Positions 6,144 through 13,408 of a stretch of 13,408 bases of DNA are shown here, piece after piece. The stretch is from Duncaniella sp. Its GTDB lineage: Bacteria > Bacteroidota > Bacteroidia > Bacteroidales > Muribaculaceae. The stretch's first letter is position 1; each line of letters starts with the position of its first letter. The DNA lies in NCBI GenBank assembly GCA_022511285.1, contig JAFLRW010000037.1:1-13408 (forward strand), read 5' to 3'. Made by a program: the position numbers and the translations under genes. Below the pieces are notes generated by a model. It saw only the letters and a program-made list of their open reading frames with translations. It was not told the origin of the DNA and searched no databases.

Positions 6144-6587
6144 ATGGAACAAATCAAGGTAAAAATAATAAACAGCTCGGCCAACGCCCTTCCGGCCTAT
6201 GAGACCCCCTCGTCGGCCGGGATGGACCTCCGCGCCCACCTCGCCGAGCCCGTCACCCTCGGGCCTCTTGAACGCCGCCTCATCCCCACCGGACTGCGCA
6301 TTGAGCTCCCTCAGGGCTACGAGTGCCAGATACGTCCTCGCTCCGGACTGGCGCTGCGCCACGGCATCTCGATAGTCAACACCCCCGGCACCGTCGATGC
6401 CGACTATCGCGGCGACATCGGCATCATCGTAATCAACCTCTCTGCCGAGCCTTACACCATCACCCCGGGCGAGCGTATAGCCCAAATGGTGATAAAGCGG
6501 TATGTCAAGGCAGAGTGGGAGCCGACCTCTATCCTTGACGAAACCGAGCGCGGAGCCGGCGGATTCGGCCACACGGGCACCGCATAA
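6144..6587 (+). CDS. dut: Deoxyuridine 5'-triphosphate nucleotidohydrolase (dUTPase)
   Basis: This enzyme hydrolyses dUTP to dUMP and pyrophosphate, keeping uracil out of DNA and supplying dUMP for thymidylate synthesis. The 147-residue protein is a typical trimeric all-beta dUTPase with all five motifs: SAGMDLRA (24-31), RPRSGLALRHG (64-74), GTVDADYRGD (82-91, with catalytic Asp85 and Tyr88), ERIAQMVI (about 112-119) and the glycine-rich C-terminal arm RGAGGFGHTGT. Length is normal. The ATG at 6144 places the first motif correctly and has no Shine-Dalgarno sequence, as usual in this phylum. It is the first gene of the dut-TPR-DUF4292-M23 block and is followed by a 50-nt gap. Confidence 0.96.
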   Translation: MEQIKVKIINSSANALPAYETPSSAGMDLRAHLAEPVTLGPLERRLIPTGLRIELPQGYECQIRPRSGLALRHGISIVNTPGTVDADYRGDIGIIVINLSAEPYTITPGERIAQMVIKRYVKAEWEPTSILDETERGAGGFGHTGTA

Positions 6588-6637
6588 GAGAGCTTTCAGC
6601 CTTTAATTCACTCACTCCACACATATCTTTACCTAAA

Positions 6638-8377
6638 TTGAGAAGGCTTCCACTACTCATCACCCTGCTGACACTGCTTGCGGCCACTGTGCCGGGAGCA
6701 ATGGCGCGACGTGCCCCATCACCGACGGCGGCCGACCGCGCCAAGGCCGACCTACTCTTCCTCGAAGCACAGCGAGCCAAGGCTTTGGGCCACTTCGACG
6801 CCGCTTTCTATCTGCTCGACGCCGCCCACACCCTCAACCCCACCGACCGCGAGATAGGCATCGAACTTGCCCCCTTCCTGCTCCACTTTCAGGACTCTGT
6901 CTCGACCGAACGTAGCCTCAACCTGCTGGCCGACTATTATCAGTCAGCCCCCTCCGACTATCAGGCCGGAGTGCGACTCGGGATGCTCTACGAACACAAC
7001 GGACGTGACCGGGACGCATTAGAGGTCTGGAAAAAGCTCCACAGCTACTACCCCGAGCGCATCAACGTCAGCGCCATGCTGGCTGCCGCACTGGCTCGCA
7101 CCGGCCTCAGCGCCGACCGCGAAAGAGCGATAGCCGTCTACGATTCCATCGAGGCCGCCGAAGGCCCGTCAATTGACCTCTCGTCGGCCAAAATGCAGAT
7201 CTACTATCTCTTTGACGACACCGCCGCCATCAAGGGGGAAGCTGACCGCCTGCTGTCATCACGCCCCGGCAGCTCAGAGTTCAATATCTTTGCCGGCGAC
7301 ATCTACGATATGTTTGGCGACAAAGAGCGCGCCCTCGTCTTCTACAATCGCGCCGTGGAGCTCGACCCTGCCAACGGCCACGCCTACTATGCCAAGGCCA
7401 ACTATTTCAAAGCCGAGGGGGACACAGCCGCCTACGACAACGAAATCCTCAAAGCTCTCAGGCAAAACAGCCTCGACCCCGACATTAAGCTCCAGATTCT
7501 CCGCTCCTTCATCCAGGACACTCACGCTGACTCTATAATGCGTCCGCGCATCAGCCAACTGTTTGACACCCTCGTGCTCCAACACCCCGGCGAGAGCAAC
7601 ATTCGCGCTCTCTATGCCGCCTGGCTGGCGGAGGAGAAGATGTTTGCTGCCGCTGCCGAACAGCAGGAGCAGGCCGTGGGCCTCGACCCCTCCGATGCCG
7701 ATGAGTGGGATATGCTCGCCTCTCTCTATGCCTCCGACCAGCGTTATGACCTCGCCATCGATGCCCTCAACCGCGCCATTCACTACCACCCCGCCTCCCC
7801 GGCGCTTCACTACAAGCTCGGAGTCCTCATCGGCATGAATAAGGACTATGACAAGGCCATCAATGAATTTAACCGCGCCTTGGAGCTCGTTGGCCCCAAC
7901 GAAAACCGCCTCCGCTCCAGCATCTACTGCTCCATAGCCGACAATCTATACTCCGCGGGGCAGACCGACAGCGCCTTTACCGTCTATAACACCGCCATAC
8001 GCCTTGACTCCGACAATCTGCTGGCCCTCAACAACGCCGCCTATTTTATGGCCTGCAGCGGGCGCGACCTCGACCTCGCTTTGGCAATGATAGAACGTGT
8101 GCTTGCCTCCGACCCCGACAATCCCACCGATCTCGACACTTATGCCTGGGTGCTATTCAAACGGAAAAACTATGCCAAAGCGCGTGAGGTGATTGACCGC
8201 ACGCTCCAACTGGCCACCGACGACAGCGCCGACATCCTTGAACACGCCGGCGACATCTATTTCATGGATGGCGAGCCCGCCCGTGCCCTCGAGTTTTGGA
8301 CTCGCGCCCTCGAGCTAAACCCCGACAGCGAACTGCTGCAGCGGAAGGTTAGAGACAAGACCTTCTATTATGAGTAA
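6638..8377 (+). CDS. Secreted tetratricopeptide-repeat protein (TTG start)
   Basis: This 579-residue protein has a signal peptide (RRLPLLITLLTLLAATVPGAMA) followed by many TPR units over residues 30-575. Clear repeats occur near residue 220 (AGDIYDMFGDKERALVFYNRAVELDP) and from about residue 320 to the end, with the recurring A-x-x-L-DP pattern about every 34 residues. TPR superhelices bind peptides or proteins, so this is probably a scaffold in the periplasm or at the membrane; the partner is unknown. The start is TTG 6638: there is no in-frame ATG or GTG between the dut stop and this codon, and the next ATG (6701) would remove the signal peptide. The end overlaps the next gene by 8 nt. The same neighbours (dut, DUF4292, M23) are known together in Bacteroidetes, which supports a shared envelope role. 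Confidence 0.85.
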   Translation: MRRLPLLITLLTLLAATVPGAMARRAPSPTAADRAKADLLFLEAQRAKALGHFDAAFYLLDAAHTLNPTDREIGIELAPFLLHFQDSVSTERSLNLLADYYQSAPSDYQAGVRLGMLYEHNGRDRDALEVWKKLHSYYPERINVSAMLAAALARTGLSADRERAIAVYDSIEAAEGPSIDLSSAKMQIYYLFDDTAAIKGEADRLLSSRPGSSEFNIFAGDIYDMFGDKERALVFYNRAVELDPANGHAYYAKANYFKAEGDTAAYDNEILKALRQNSLDPDIKLQILRSFIQDTHADSIMRPRISQLFDTLVLQHPGESNIRALYAAWLAEEKMFAAAAEQQEQAVGLDPSDADEWDMLASLYASDQRYDLAIDALNRAIHYHPASPALHYKLGVLIGMNKDYDKAINEFNRALELVGPNENRLRSSIYCSIADNLYSAGQTDSAFTVYNTAIRLDSDNLLALNNAAYFMACSGRDLDLALAMIERVLASDPDNPTDLDTYAWVLFKRKNYAKAREVIDRTLQLATDDSADILEHAGDIYFMDGEPARALEFWTRALELNPDSELLQRKVRDKTFYYE

Positions 8378-9260
8378 TCATCCCCAAAAACGCCATATTA
8401 TGCTCCGACGCCACATTCCCCTGCTCATCCTCCTCCCCGCTATGCTCCTTATGGCCGGCTGCTCGTCGTCACGCCGCCAGGCTATGGGCCCGACCGGCGG
8501 CAACCTCTCAGCGCCTGTGGCCGTCGCCGAGGTCTCTCAGCGCATCTCTGCCATTGCCGCCGGGGCCGACGCTATGGCGTGGCAGTCGCTCTCGGTGCCT
8601 GTCAGTGTCAAGGTCCACGACTCGGGCCTCCCCAAGGTGAGCGGCACACTCACCCTTGTGCGCGACCGCGAGATACGCCTCTCACTCCGCTTCCTCGGGA
8701 TGGAGATGGGCGCGCTCTCTGTCACCGCCGACTCCATACGCGGATATCTCAAGATGCAGAAGCTCTACCTTTCGGAGAGCACAGCCGATATTGCCGGAGG
8801 CTTCCCGTTGACCGTAGGCAATCTGCAGTCGCTCCTCACGGGAGCTCTTTTCACCATCGGCAAGCCGGCATTTGACATCGCGGAGGCCTCGATAACACAC
8901 GAGCGTGACAATATCTTCACCATCACCCCCTCCCCCATAGGCGCAGGGCTTGACTATTGCTTCAGCGTAGAGCTCACGGGGCCCGATGCCGTCACCGGCG
9001 CAGCCTTTGTCCACGGCAGCCGCTATGCCCTCGCAAGATACTCCGACTTCCACTCCTATGGTCGCAACACCACGCTCCTCCCGTCGCAGATTGACCTCTC
9101 CGCAGCCGGGAAGGAGGGACACTCCGTTGGCGCCACCCTCTACCTCAACATTGACCGTGCCGCCACTGACACCGACCTCTCTCTGCGCCCGTTTGTCATT
9201 CCACAAGGCTATCGCCGCATCTCTGCGGCATCGCTGATTAAAGTTATCACAGAGCTATGA
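8370..9260 (+). CDS. DUF4292 family outer-membrane lipoprotein
   Basis: The 296-residue protein has a lipoprotein signal ending LLMAGC, with Cys31 as the lipidation site followed by SSS. The body fits the Bacteroidetes DUF4292 family: a beta-rich domain with segments such as PVSVKVHDSGLPKVSGTLTL and the LRFLGMEMGALSVTADSI region, thought to adopt a LolA/LppX-like lipid-binding half-barrel. An outer-membrane lipid or lipoprotein handling role is inferred from this fold. Two starts are possible: ATG 8370, overlapping the TPR gene by 8 nt, or ATG 8400, which gives a more typical 20-residue signal before the cysteine. The first is given because it supports translational coupling. The stop overlaps the next start (ATGA). 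Confidence 0.8.
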   Translation: MSNHPQKRHIMLRRHIPLLILLPAMLLMAGCSSSRRQAMGPTGGNLSAPVAVAEVSQRISAIAAGADAMAWQSLSVPVSVKVHDSGLPKVSGTLTLVRDREIRLSLRFLGMEMGALSVTADSIRGYLKMQKLYLSESTADIAGGFPLTVGNLQSLLTGALFTIGKPAFDIAEASITHERDNIFTITPSPIGAGLDYCFSVELTGPDAVTGAAFVHGSRYALARYSDFHSYGRNTTLLPSQIDLSAAGKEGHSVGATLYLNIDRAATDTDLSLRPFVIPQGYRRISAASLIKVITEL

Positions 9261-10585
9261 CCCGCACACTAAGGCGCCTGATACCCTTGCTGATGGCCGT
9301 CTTGATGGCCATCCCCTGTGCCGACGCCGCAAAGCCGCGCCGCAAGCAGTCTGCGGCCAAGCCTCAGACCACACGCTCCCTGGATAAGGTGAAGAGCGAG
9401 CAAAAATCCACCCGGGCATCCATCTCGGAGACCACATCGAAAATCAAGGCCAATGAGAAAGAGCTCGACAAAAAATTAGGCGAACTCAACTCTCTCAACG
9501 CCGACATCGAGAGCCAGACAGCCACCGTCAACCGCCTCCGCTCCCACGTTGACTCCATCGGCTCGGCCATCATACAGACCACCGACTCGATAGCCACCCT
9601 CGAGGGGAATCTTGAGAGTCTGCGGCGCGCCTACGCATCGGCGCTCGTCCGTCTTCAGCCCACAGCCGGCAGCCTCGACGCCATAAATTTCATCTTCTCA
9701 GCTTCATCCTTCACCGAAGCTTGGAGCCGCCTGCGCTACCTGCGCCGCTTCAGCGAATGGCGCAAGAGCAAGGTGCGCGACATCAACACCGCCGTCGACC
9801 GCATTGCCGAGCGGCGCTCTCATCTCACCGCTCTGCGCCACGACAGCGAGCGCGTCCGCCGAGCCGCCGAACAGCAACAACAGGTCCTGCAGTCAAAGCA
9901 GTCAAAGCAGCGCTCGCTCGTGGCCTCTCTGCGCAAGGAAGACTCCCGACTCCGCTCCCGCCTGGCCGAACAGCAGAAGCGTGCCGCTGCTCTCGACCGC
10001 GAACTTGACCGCCTTATTGCCGAAGAGCAGAAACGCATAGCCCGCGAGGAGGCCGAACGCAAAAAACGCGAGCAGAAGGCCTCAGGCTCTAAGTCGACTG
10101 CCGCTTCCGGCACAACCTCTTCAGGGTCAAACGCCGTCAGCAAGGCCGCAGCGACATCCCCGTCGAGTCTCACAGGCTCTTTCGAGAGCAACAAGGGGCG
10201 ACTTCTATTCCCGGTGGCCGGCAACTATCGCATTGTGCGCCGGTTCGGCCGCCAGCCCCACCCCACACTCCCCCACGTGACAGTCGACAATTCCGGCATT
10301 GACATCGAGACTGCCTCCGGAGCCTCAGCCCGCGCCGTCTATGCCGGGACGGTCTCGGCCATCTTCGCCCAGGAGGGATTCGGCTCCATCGTAATGTTGC
10401 GCCACGGCAACTATCTCACCGTCTACGCCGGGCTCGCGAGCGTGAACGTCAGCAAGGGCCAGAGTGTGAAAGCCGGACAGAGCATTGGCTCCGTTGCGCC
10501 TGACCCTACAGGCTCCGGCGGGCTCCTTCACTTCGAAGTGCGCAACGAACGCACAAAACTCAACCCCACAGCCTGGGTGAAATAG
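9257..10585 (+). CDS. EnvC-like coiled-coil protein with degenerate M23 (LytM) domain
   Basis: This 442-residue periplasmic protein has a signal peptide (about 1-25), two long charged coiled coils (about 41-118 and 166-275), a Ser/Ala/Thr-rich linker (276-312) and a C-terminal M23 domain (about 314-442). Members with this layout, such as EnvC, recruit and activate cell-wall amidases at division. The M23 active site is broken. The HxxxD histidine is Asn345, although Asp349 remains. The Y-x-H-L histidine is Gly392. The first histidine of HxH is Leu423, with His425 kept. Three of five metal or catalytic positions are lost, so it should be an activator, not a peptidase. It overlaps the DUF4292 stop by ATGA. 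A 9-bp tandem repeat (9890-9907) duplicates QSK inside the second coil. Confidence 0.88.
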   Translation: MTRTLRRLIPLLMAVLMAIPCADAAKPRRKQSAAKPQTTRSLDKVKSEQKSTRASISETTSKIKANEKELDKKLGELNSLNADIESQTATVNRLRSHVDSIGSAIIQTTDSIATLEGNLESLRRAYASALVRLQPTAGSLDAINFIFSASSFTEAWSRLRYLRRFSEWRKSKVRDINTAVDRIAERRSHLTALRHDSERVRRAAEQQQQVLQSKQSKQRSLVASLRKEDSRLRSRLAEQQKRAAALDRELDRLIAEEQKRIAREEAERKKREQKASGSKSTAASGTTSSGSNAVSKAAATSPSSLTGSFESNKGRLLFPVAGNYRIVRRFGRQPHPTLPHVTVDNSGIDIETASGASARAVYAGTVSAIFAQEGFGSIVMLRHGNYLTVYAGLASVNVSKGQSVKAGQSIGSVAPDPTGSGGLLHFEVRNERTKLNPTAWVK

Positions 10586-10624
10586 ACAGAATCAATTAGG
10601 TAACAAAGATTGTAACAGCATATT

Positions 10625-12361
10625 ATGAAGACATTTGAAGAGTTAGGCGTCAGCGAACCGCTCCTCCGGGCCATAGCAGAGCTCGGCTTTGAGATTCCGA
10701 TGCCCATCCAGGAGAGAGTGATTCCCCGCCTGCTCGGCGATGCCGACGACATTGTGGCCCTTGCCCAGACCGGCACGGGCAAGACCGCCGCGTTCGGACT
10801 CCCGGTGATACAGCGCATCGATGCCTCCGAGCGCACCACTCAGGCCATAGTAATCTCCCCGACGCGCGAACTATGCCTCCAGATAGCCGGCGACCTCTCC
10901 GATTTCTCTAAATACATACGAGGCATCAAGGTGGTGCCCGTCTATGGCGGCTCGAGCATTCAGAGCCAGATTCGTGCCCTGCGCGCCGGGGCTCAGGTGA
11001 TTGTGGCCACCCCGGGCCGACTTATCGACCTGATTAATCGGGGGGTAGTGAGCCTTGAGAGAGTCAACACTGTTGTGCTCGACGAGGCCGACGAGATGCT
11101 CAACATGGGATTTCTCGACTCTATCGAAGAGATTCTGTCCCACGTCCCCGACCACCGCAAAATGCTCCTCTTCTCAGCCACTATGCCTAAGGAGATACTC
11201 AAAATAGCCCGCCGATATATGCGCGACTATGAGGAGATAGTAGTGGGCTCGCGCAACGAAGGTGCAGAGACCGTGCGCCACATATATTATATGGTGAAGG
11301 CCAACGACAAGTATTCGGCCCTAAAACGAGTGGCCGACAACTCTCCGGGCATCTATGCCATCGTTTTCTGCCGCACACGCAGCGACACTCAAGAGATTGC
11401 CGACAACCTTATCCGCGACGGCTACAACGCCGAAGCCCTCCACGGCGACCTCTCGCAACAACAGCGCGACATTGTGATGAAGAAGTTCCGCGACCGCGTT
11501 ATATCCCTCCTCGTGGCCACCGACGTGGCCGCCCGCGGCCTCGACGTCACCGACCTCAGCCACGTCATCAACTTCGGACTGCCCGACGATTCTGCCGTCT
11601 ACACCCACCGCTCGGGGCGCACAGGGCGTGCCGGCAAGAAAGGGGTCTCGATAGCAATCATCCACTCGCGCGAACAGGGCCGATTGCGCGAGATTGAACG
11701 GACCATCGGCAAGAAATTTGAGCTCCTGAAGGTGCCTACACCCGACCATATCATTGAAAAGCAGCTCTATAACTTAGCCGACCGCCTGGAACGCGTCAAG
11801 GTGGATGAAGACGAGATAGCACGCTATCTCCCCGGCATATCGCGCAAACTCGAATGGCTCTCTGAGGAAGACCTTCTCAAGCGCGTCATCTCACTGGAGT
11901 TTAATCGCTTGATAGATTATTATAAGGATGTCCCGGCAATCGAGGATATTGACATTCGCCCCCGCCACGAAAAAACTGAAAAAGGCTCTGACCGCCGCTC
12001 GCGCAAGGCTATGGACAAATCGAGGCCGGCCAACGAGGCCGACAAAGATCGCCGCACAGCCGCCAAGGGGATGGAACGCATCTATGTCAACGTCGGGAAG
12101 CGCGACGGATTCTTTGCCGGCAATCTCATCGAAATGCTCAACCGCCTCGTGCACGGGAAGCGCGTGGATGTGGGGCGTATCGACCTGCTTCAATCCTACT
12201 CCCTATTCGACGTTCGCAAGGCCGACGCGCGCAAAGTGGTCGGAGCCCTCACCGGAGCTGACTTCTACGGAAAACGCATCCACGCCGAAATAGCCGTCAC
12301 CGATCGCGACTACTCTAAGATAGCAGATAAAAAGAAACAGAAACACAAACCTCAGATATGA
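10625..12361 (+). CDS. DEAD-box ATP-dependent RNA helicase with DbpA-type RNA-binding domain
   Basis: This cytoplasmic enzyme unwinds short RNA duplexes and remodels RNA-protein complexes, probably in ribosome assembly or cold adaptation. All helicase motifs are present: the Q motif GFEIPMPIQ (about 20-28), AQTGTGKT (47-54), PTREL, ATPGRLID, DEAD (153-156), SAT (184-186), ATDVAARGLDV and HRSGRTGRAG (328-337). After a charged linker rich in K, R and D, residues 483-565 form a DbpA-type C-terminal domain (MERIYVNVGKRDGFFAGNL onward), which in DbpA binds a 23S rRNA hairpin. The tail KKKQKHKPQI is basic. The 578-residue length fits the DbpA/CsdA type. It begins 39 nt after the M23 gene and ends in an ATGA overlap with the next gene. 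The precise RNA target is unknown. Confidence 0.93.
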   Translation: MKTFEELGVSEPLLRAIAELGFEIPMPIQERVIPRLLGDADDIVALAQTGTGKTAAFGLPVIQRIDASERTTQAIVISPTRELCLQIAGDLSDFSKYIRGIKVVPVYGGSSIQSQIRALRAGAQVIVATPGRLIDLINRGVVSLERVNTVVLDEADEMLNMGFLDSIEEILSHVPDHRKMLLFSATMPKEILKIARRYMRDYEEIVVGSRNEGAETVRHIYYMVKANDKYSALKRVADNSPGIYAIVFCRTRSDTQEIADNLIRDGYNAEALHGDLSQQQRDIVMKKFRDRVISLLVATDVAARGLDVTDLSHVINFGLPDDSAVYTHRSGRTGRAGKKGVSIAIIHSREQGRLREIERTIGKKFELLKVPTPDHIIEKQLYNLADRLERVKVDEDEIARYLPGISRKLEWLSEEDLLKRVISLEFNRLIDYYKDVPAIEDIDIRPRHEKTEKGSDRRSRKAMDKSRPANEADKDRRTAAKGMERIYVNVGKRDGFFAGNLIEMLNRLVHGKRVDVGRIDLLQSYSLFDVRKADARKVVGALTGADFYGKRIHAEIAVTDRDYSKIADKKKQKHKPQI

Positions 12362-12984
12362 AAATTCAACAGCTCATCCTCTCTCTTCTCCTCTCTGCAT
12401 CAGCCCTCTGCTGTGCAGCACAGACACCCACCGCGGCCGATATCTTCGCAGCCGCTCCACAGACAATCTTCCCGCTCCTCGACCATACCACACGCCTCGA
12501 AATGATTGAATATTTCAAGGCCGCACCTTCCACTCCGTCAAAAAACATCTTTGACGGCTCATCCACAATCACGGATATGACCCCGCAGAGCCTGACGGTA
12601 AAACTCACTGATTCCTCGCAGGCACAGATAGCCCTCCTCCCCGACGGCAACGACACCATCATAGTCCTCATCACCACCCTTGCCACACCCGGACTCGACT
12701 CCACAGTGGCCTTCTACACCACAGACTGGCAGCCCCTTCCCGCCACCAAATACCATAAACCGCCCACACTCAACGATTGGCTCGTCTCATCGTCAGATGA
12801 AGGCCTCGTCAACGCCATCGTCCCCTTTATGCTCGCATCCGCACAGTTTGACCCCTCAGCGGCAACACTCACCTACACTTGCCGCCTCGCGGACTATCTC
12901 GGAAACGACACCTTCTCGACCATATCCTCCTCACTCCATCCCACCATCACCTACACCTGGACCGGCAAAAAATTCACCAAATAG
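12358..12984 (+). CDS. Secreted DUF3256 family protein
   Basis: The 208-residue protein has a signal peptide (MKIQQLILSLLLSASALCCA, cleavage near AAQ) and then the Bacteroidetes DUF3256 pattern: ADIFAAAPQTIFPLLDHTTRLEMIEYF near the start (about 27-53), a middle strand region with SLTVKLTDSSQAQIALLPDG, and a TTDWQPLP stretch (about 121-128). No catalytic motif is visible and the function of the family is not known. It is cotranslated with the RNA helicase through an ATGA overlap, which is more likely positional economy than a shared pathway. It is the last gene of the plus-strand block. Confidence 0.8.
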   Translation: MKIQQLILSLLLSASALCCAAQTPTAADIFAAAPQTIFPLLDHTTRLEMIEYFKAAPSTPSKNIFDGSSTITDMTPQSLTVKLTDSSQAQIALLPDGNDTIIVLITTLATPGLDSTVAFYTTDWQPLPATKYHKPPTLNDWLVSSSDEGLVNAIVPFMLASAQFDPSAATLTYTCRLADYLGNDTFSTISSSLHPTITYTWTGKKFTK

Positions 12985-13243
12985 CCCCGGCACCCGACCA
13001 CCACAATCTACTCCGGAGGTATTGCACCGCCCTTAATATCGGATTAGGCTATTCAGACCGACGATTTTTGCAGTTCGATTTTGAATCTACACCCTAAAAC
13101 TGAATTCTCAAATCGCTAATTTTGCACTTGCCAATTGAACCCGCCTACCGCAAAAACGCACAATAAAAAGCAACAAAAACACCCAGTAGATTTGTTGGGA
13201 GCAGATATTTTACTATCTTTGCTACGGAATAACGCATTGGATT
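12985..13243. other. Intergenic stretch, A+T-rich in its second half
   Basis: There is no credible gene here. It contains a small palindrome CTCCGGAG (13011-13018) and an imperfect inverted repeat CGATTTTGA (13076-13084) / TCAAATCG (13108-13115) with one bulged base. A second TAATTTTG box at 13117-13124 has no -33 partner. The functional promoter of the next gene lies at its right end. Composition changes from G+C-rich to A+T-rich across it, marking the end of the conserved block. No convincing terminator is visible after the DUF3256 gene. Confidence 0.5.
13191..13221 (+). promoter_or_regulatory. Strong Bacteroidetes-type promoter for the ATPase gene
   Basis: TTTG (13191-13194), a 19-nt spacer and TATCTTTG (13214-13221) match the Bacteroidetes consensus exactly in sequence and spacing. 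The start is expected near 13226, giving a leader of about 18 nt before the ATG at 13244. Confidence 0.8.
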
Positions 13244-13408
13244 ATGGAGTATTTGAAGCGAATAGCAGATGAACAGTTAACACTACGCTTGGAGGCATTT
13301 GGTGCTGTACAAATCAAAGGCCCGAAGTGGTGCGGGAAAACCACGACTGCGGAACAGCAAGCCAAAAGCATCATCAAGTTGCAAGACCCGGACAACCGTG
13401 CCGGCTAC
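13244..13408 (+). CDS. ATP-binding protein of the AAA/DUF4143 type (N-terminal part only)
   Basis: Only 55 codons are in the window; the frame is open to the end. The visible start, MEYLKRIADEQLTLRLEAFG followed by AVQIKGPKWCGKTTTA, is typical of the ATPases with an N-terminal AAA domain and a C-terminal DUF4143 domain. The Walker A motif is GPKWCGKT (26-33), with Lys32 and Thr33 as the nucleotide-binding residues. These proteins are widespread, often variably present, and of unknown cellular function. The start is fixed by the strong promoter just upstream and by the family-like N-terminus. The DUF4143 part cannot be seen, so the family call rests on the N-terminus alone. Confidence 0.75.
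   Translation, partial: MEYLKRIADEQLTLRLEAFGAVQIKGPKWCGKTTTAEQQAKSIIKLQDPDNRAGY

Noticed and set aside
7274..7810. 178-codon antisense frame in the TPR gene
   Set aside because: It is the reverse of TPR codons, with a repetitive valine/glycine-rich translation and no start signals.
9890..9907. 9-bp tandem repeat in the M23-like gene
   Set aside because: Two copies of CAGTCAAAG in a low-complexity Gln/Lys coiled coil are expected by chance and slippage; noted only in the gene entry.
13039..13069. Hairpin plus T-run as terminator after the DUF3256 gene
   Set aside because: Only four pairs (TCGG/CCGA) enclose a long loop, so the TTTTT at 13065-13069 is probably coincidental.
1..13408. CRISPR array, tRNA, rRNA or complete insertion sequence
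   Set aside because: No regularly spaced repeats, cloverleaf, rRNA stretch or transposase with terminal repeats was recognisable on either strand.

Overview
The window looks like a chromosomal segment of a Bacteroidales bacterium. The evidence is the gene families (DUF4292, DUF3256, a DUF4143-type ATPase, an LruC-like lipoprotein), Bacteroidetes-type promoters (TTTG, 19-21 nt, TAnnTTTG), and the lack of clear Shine-Dalgarno sequences. A family such as Muribaculaceae is possible but cannot be fixed from the sequence. Base composition is uneven. The genes from about 3750 to 12984 are G+C-rich (about 60% by eye), while the lipoprotein region (615-3750) and the last 400 nt are clearly more A+T-rich.

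Layout. Positions 1-480 are the 3' end of a group II intron: the C-terminal maturase part of its reverse transcriptase, a recognisable catalytic domain V and a domain VI hairpin. On the minus strand, 615-3530 encodes a 971-residue A+T-rich surface-type lipoprotein with its own well-formed promoter. Diverging from it on the plus strand is a tight cobU-cobT-cobS cluster (3750-6065), which builds the lower nucleotide loop of cobalamin; cobU appears to be leaderless. After a possible weak terminator comes dut (6144-6587), then a secreted TPR protein, a DUF4292 lipoprotein and an EnvC-like coiled-coil/M23 protein whose catalytic centre is degenerate. The last three overlap and are probably translationally coupled; they look like a cell-envelope module. 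A DbpA-type DEAD-box RNA helicase (10625-12361) follows, coupled by an ATGA overlap to a secreted DUF3256 protein (12358-12984). After a 259-nt intergenic stretch, a textbook promoter drives the start of an ATPase of the DUF4143 type, cut by the window end.

How they work together. CobU activates adenosylcobinamide, CobT activates the lower base and CobS joins them, so the cluster completes or salvages B12; the phosphatase gene cobC is not next to it. The DUF4292 and M23-like proteins probably act in the outer membrane/periplasm, in cell-wall remodelling. The flanks (intron, A+T-rich lipoprotein, DUF4143 ATPase) look like accessory DNA around a conserved core. I found no convincing wholly new system. 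The most useful oddities are the leaderless cobU start, the dead M23 centre, the exact 18-bp duplication in a CobS membrane helix, the alternative fold around intron domain VI, and a decayed-looking perfect palindrome just beyond the intron.
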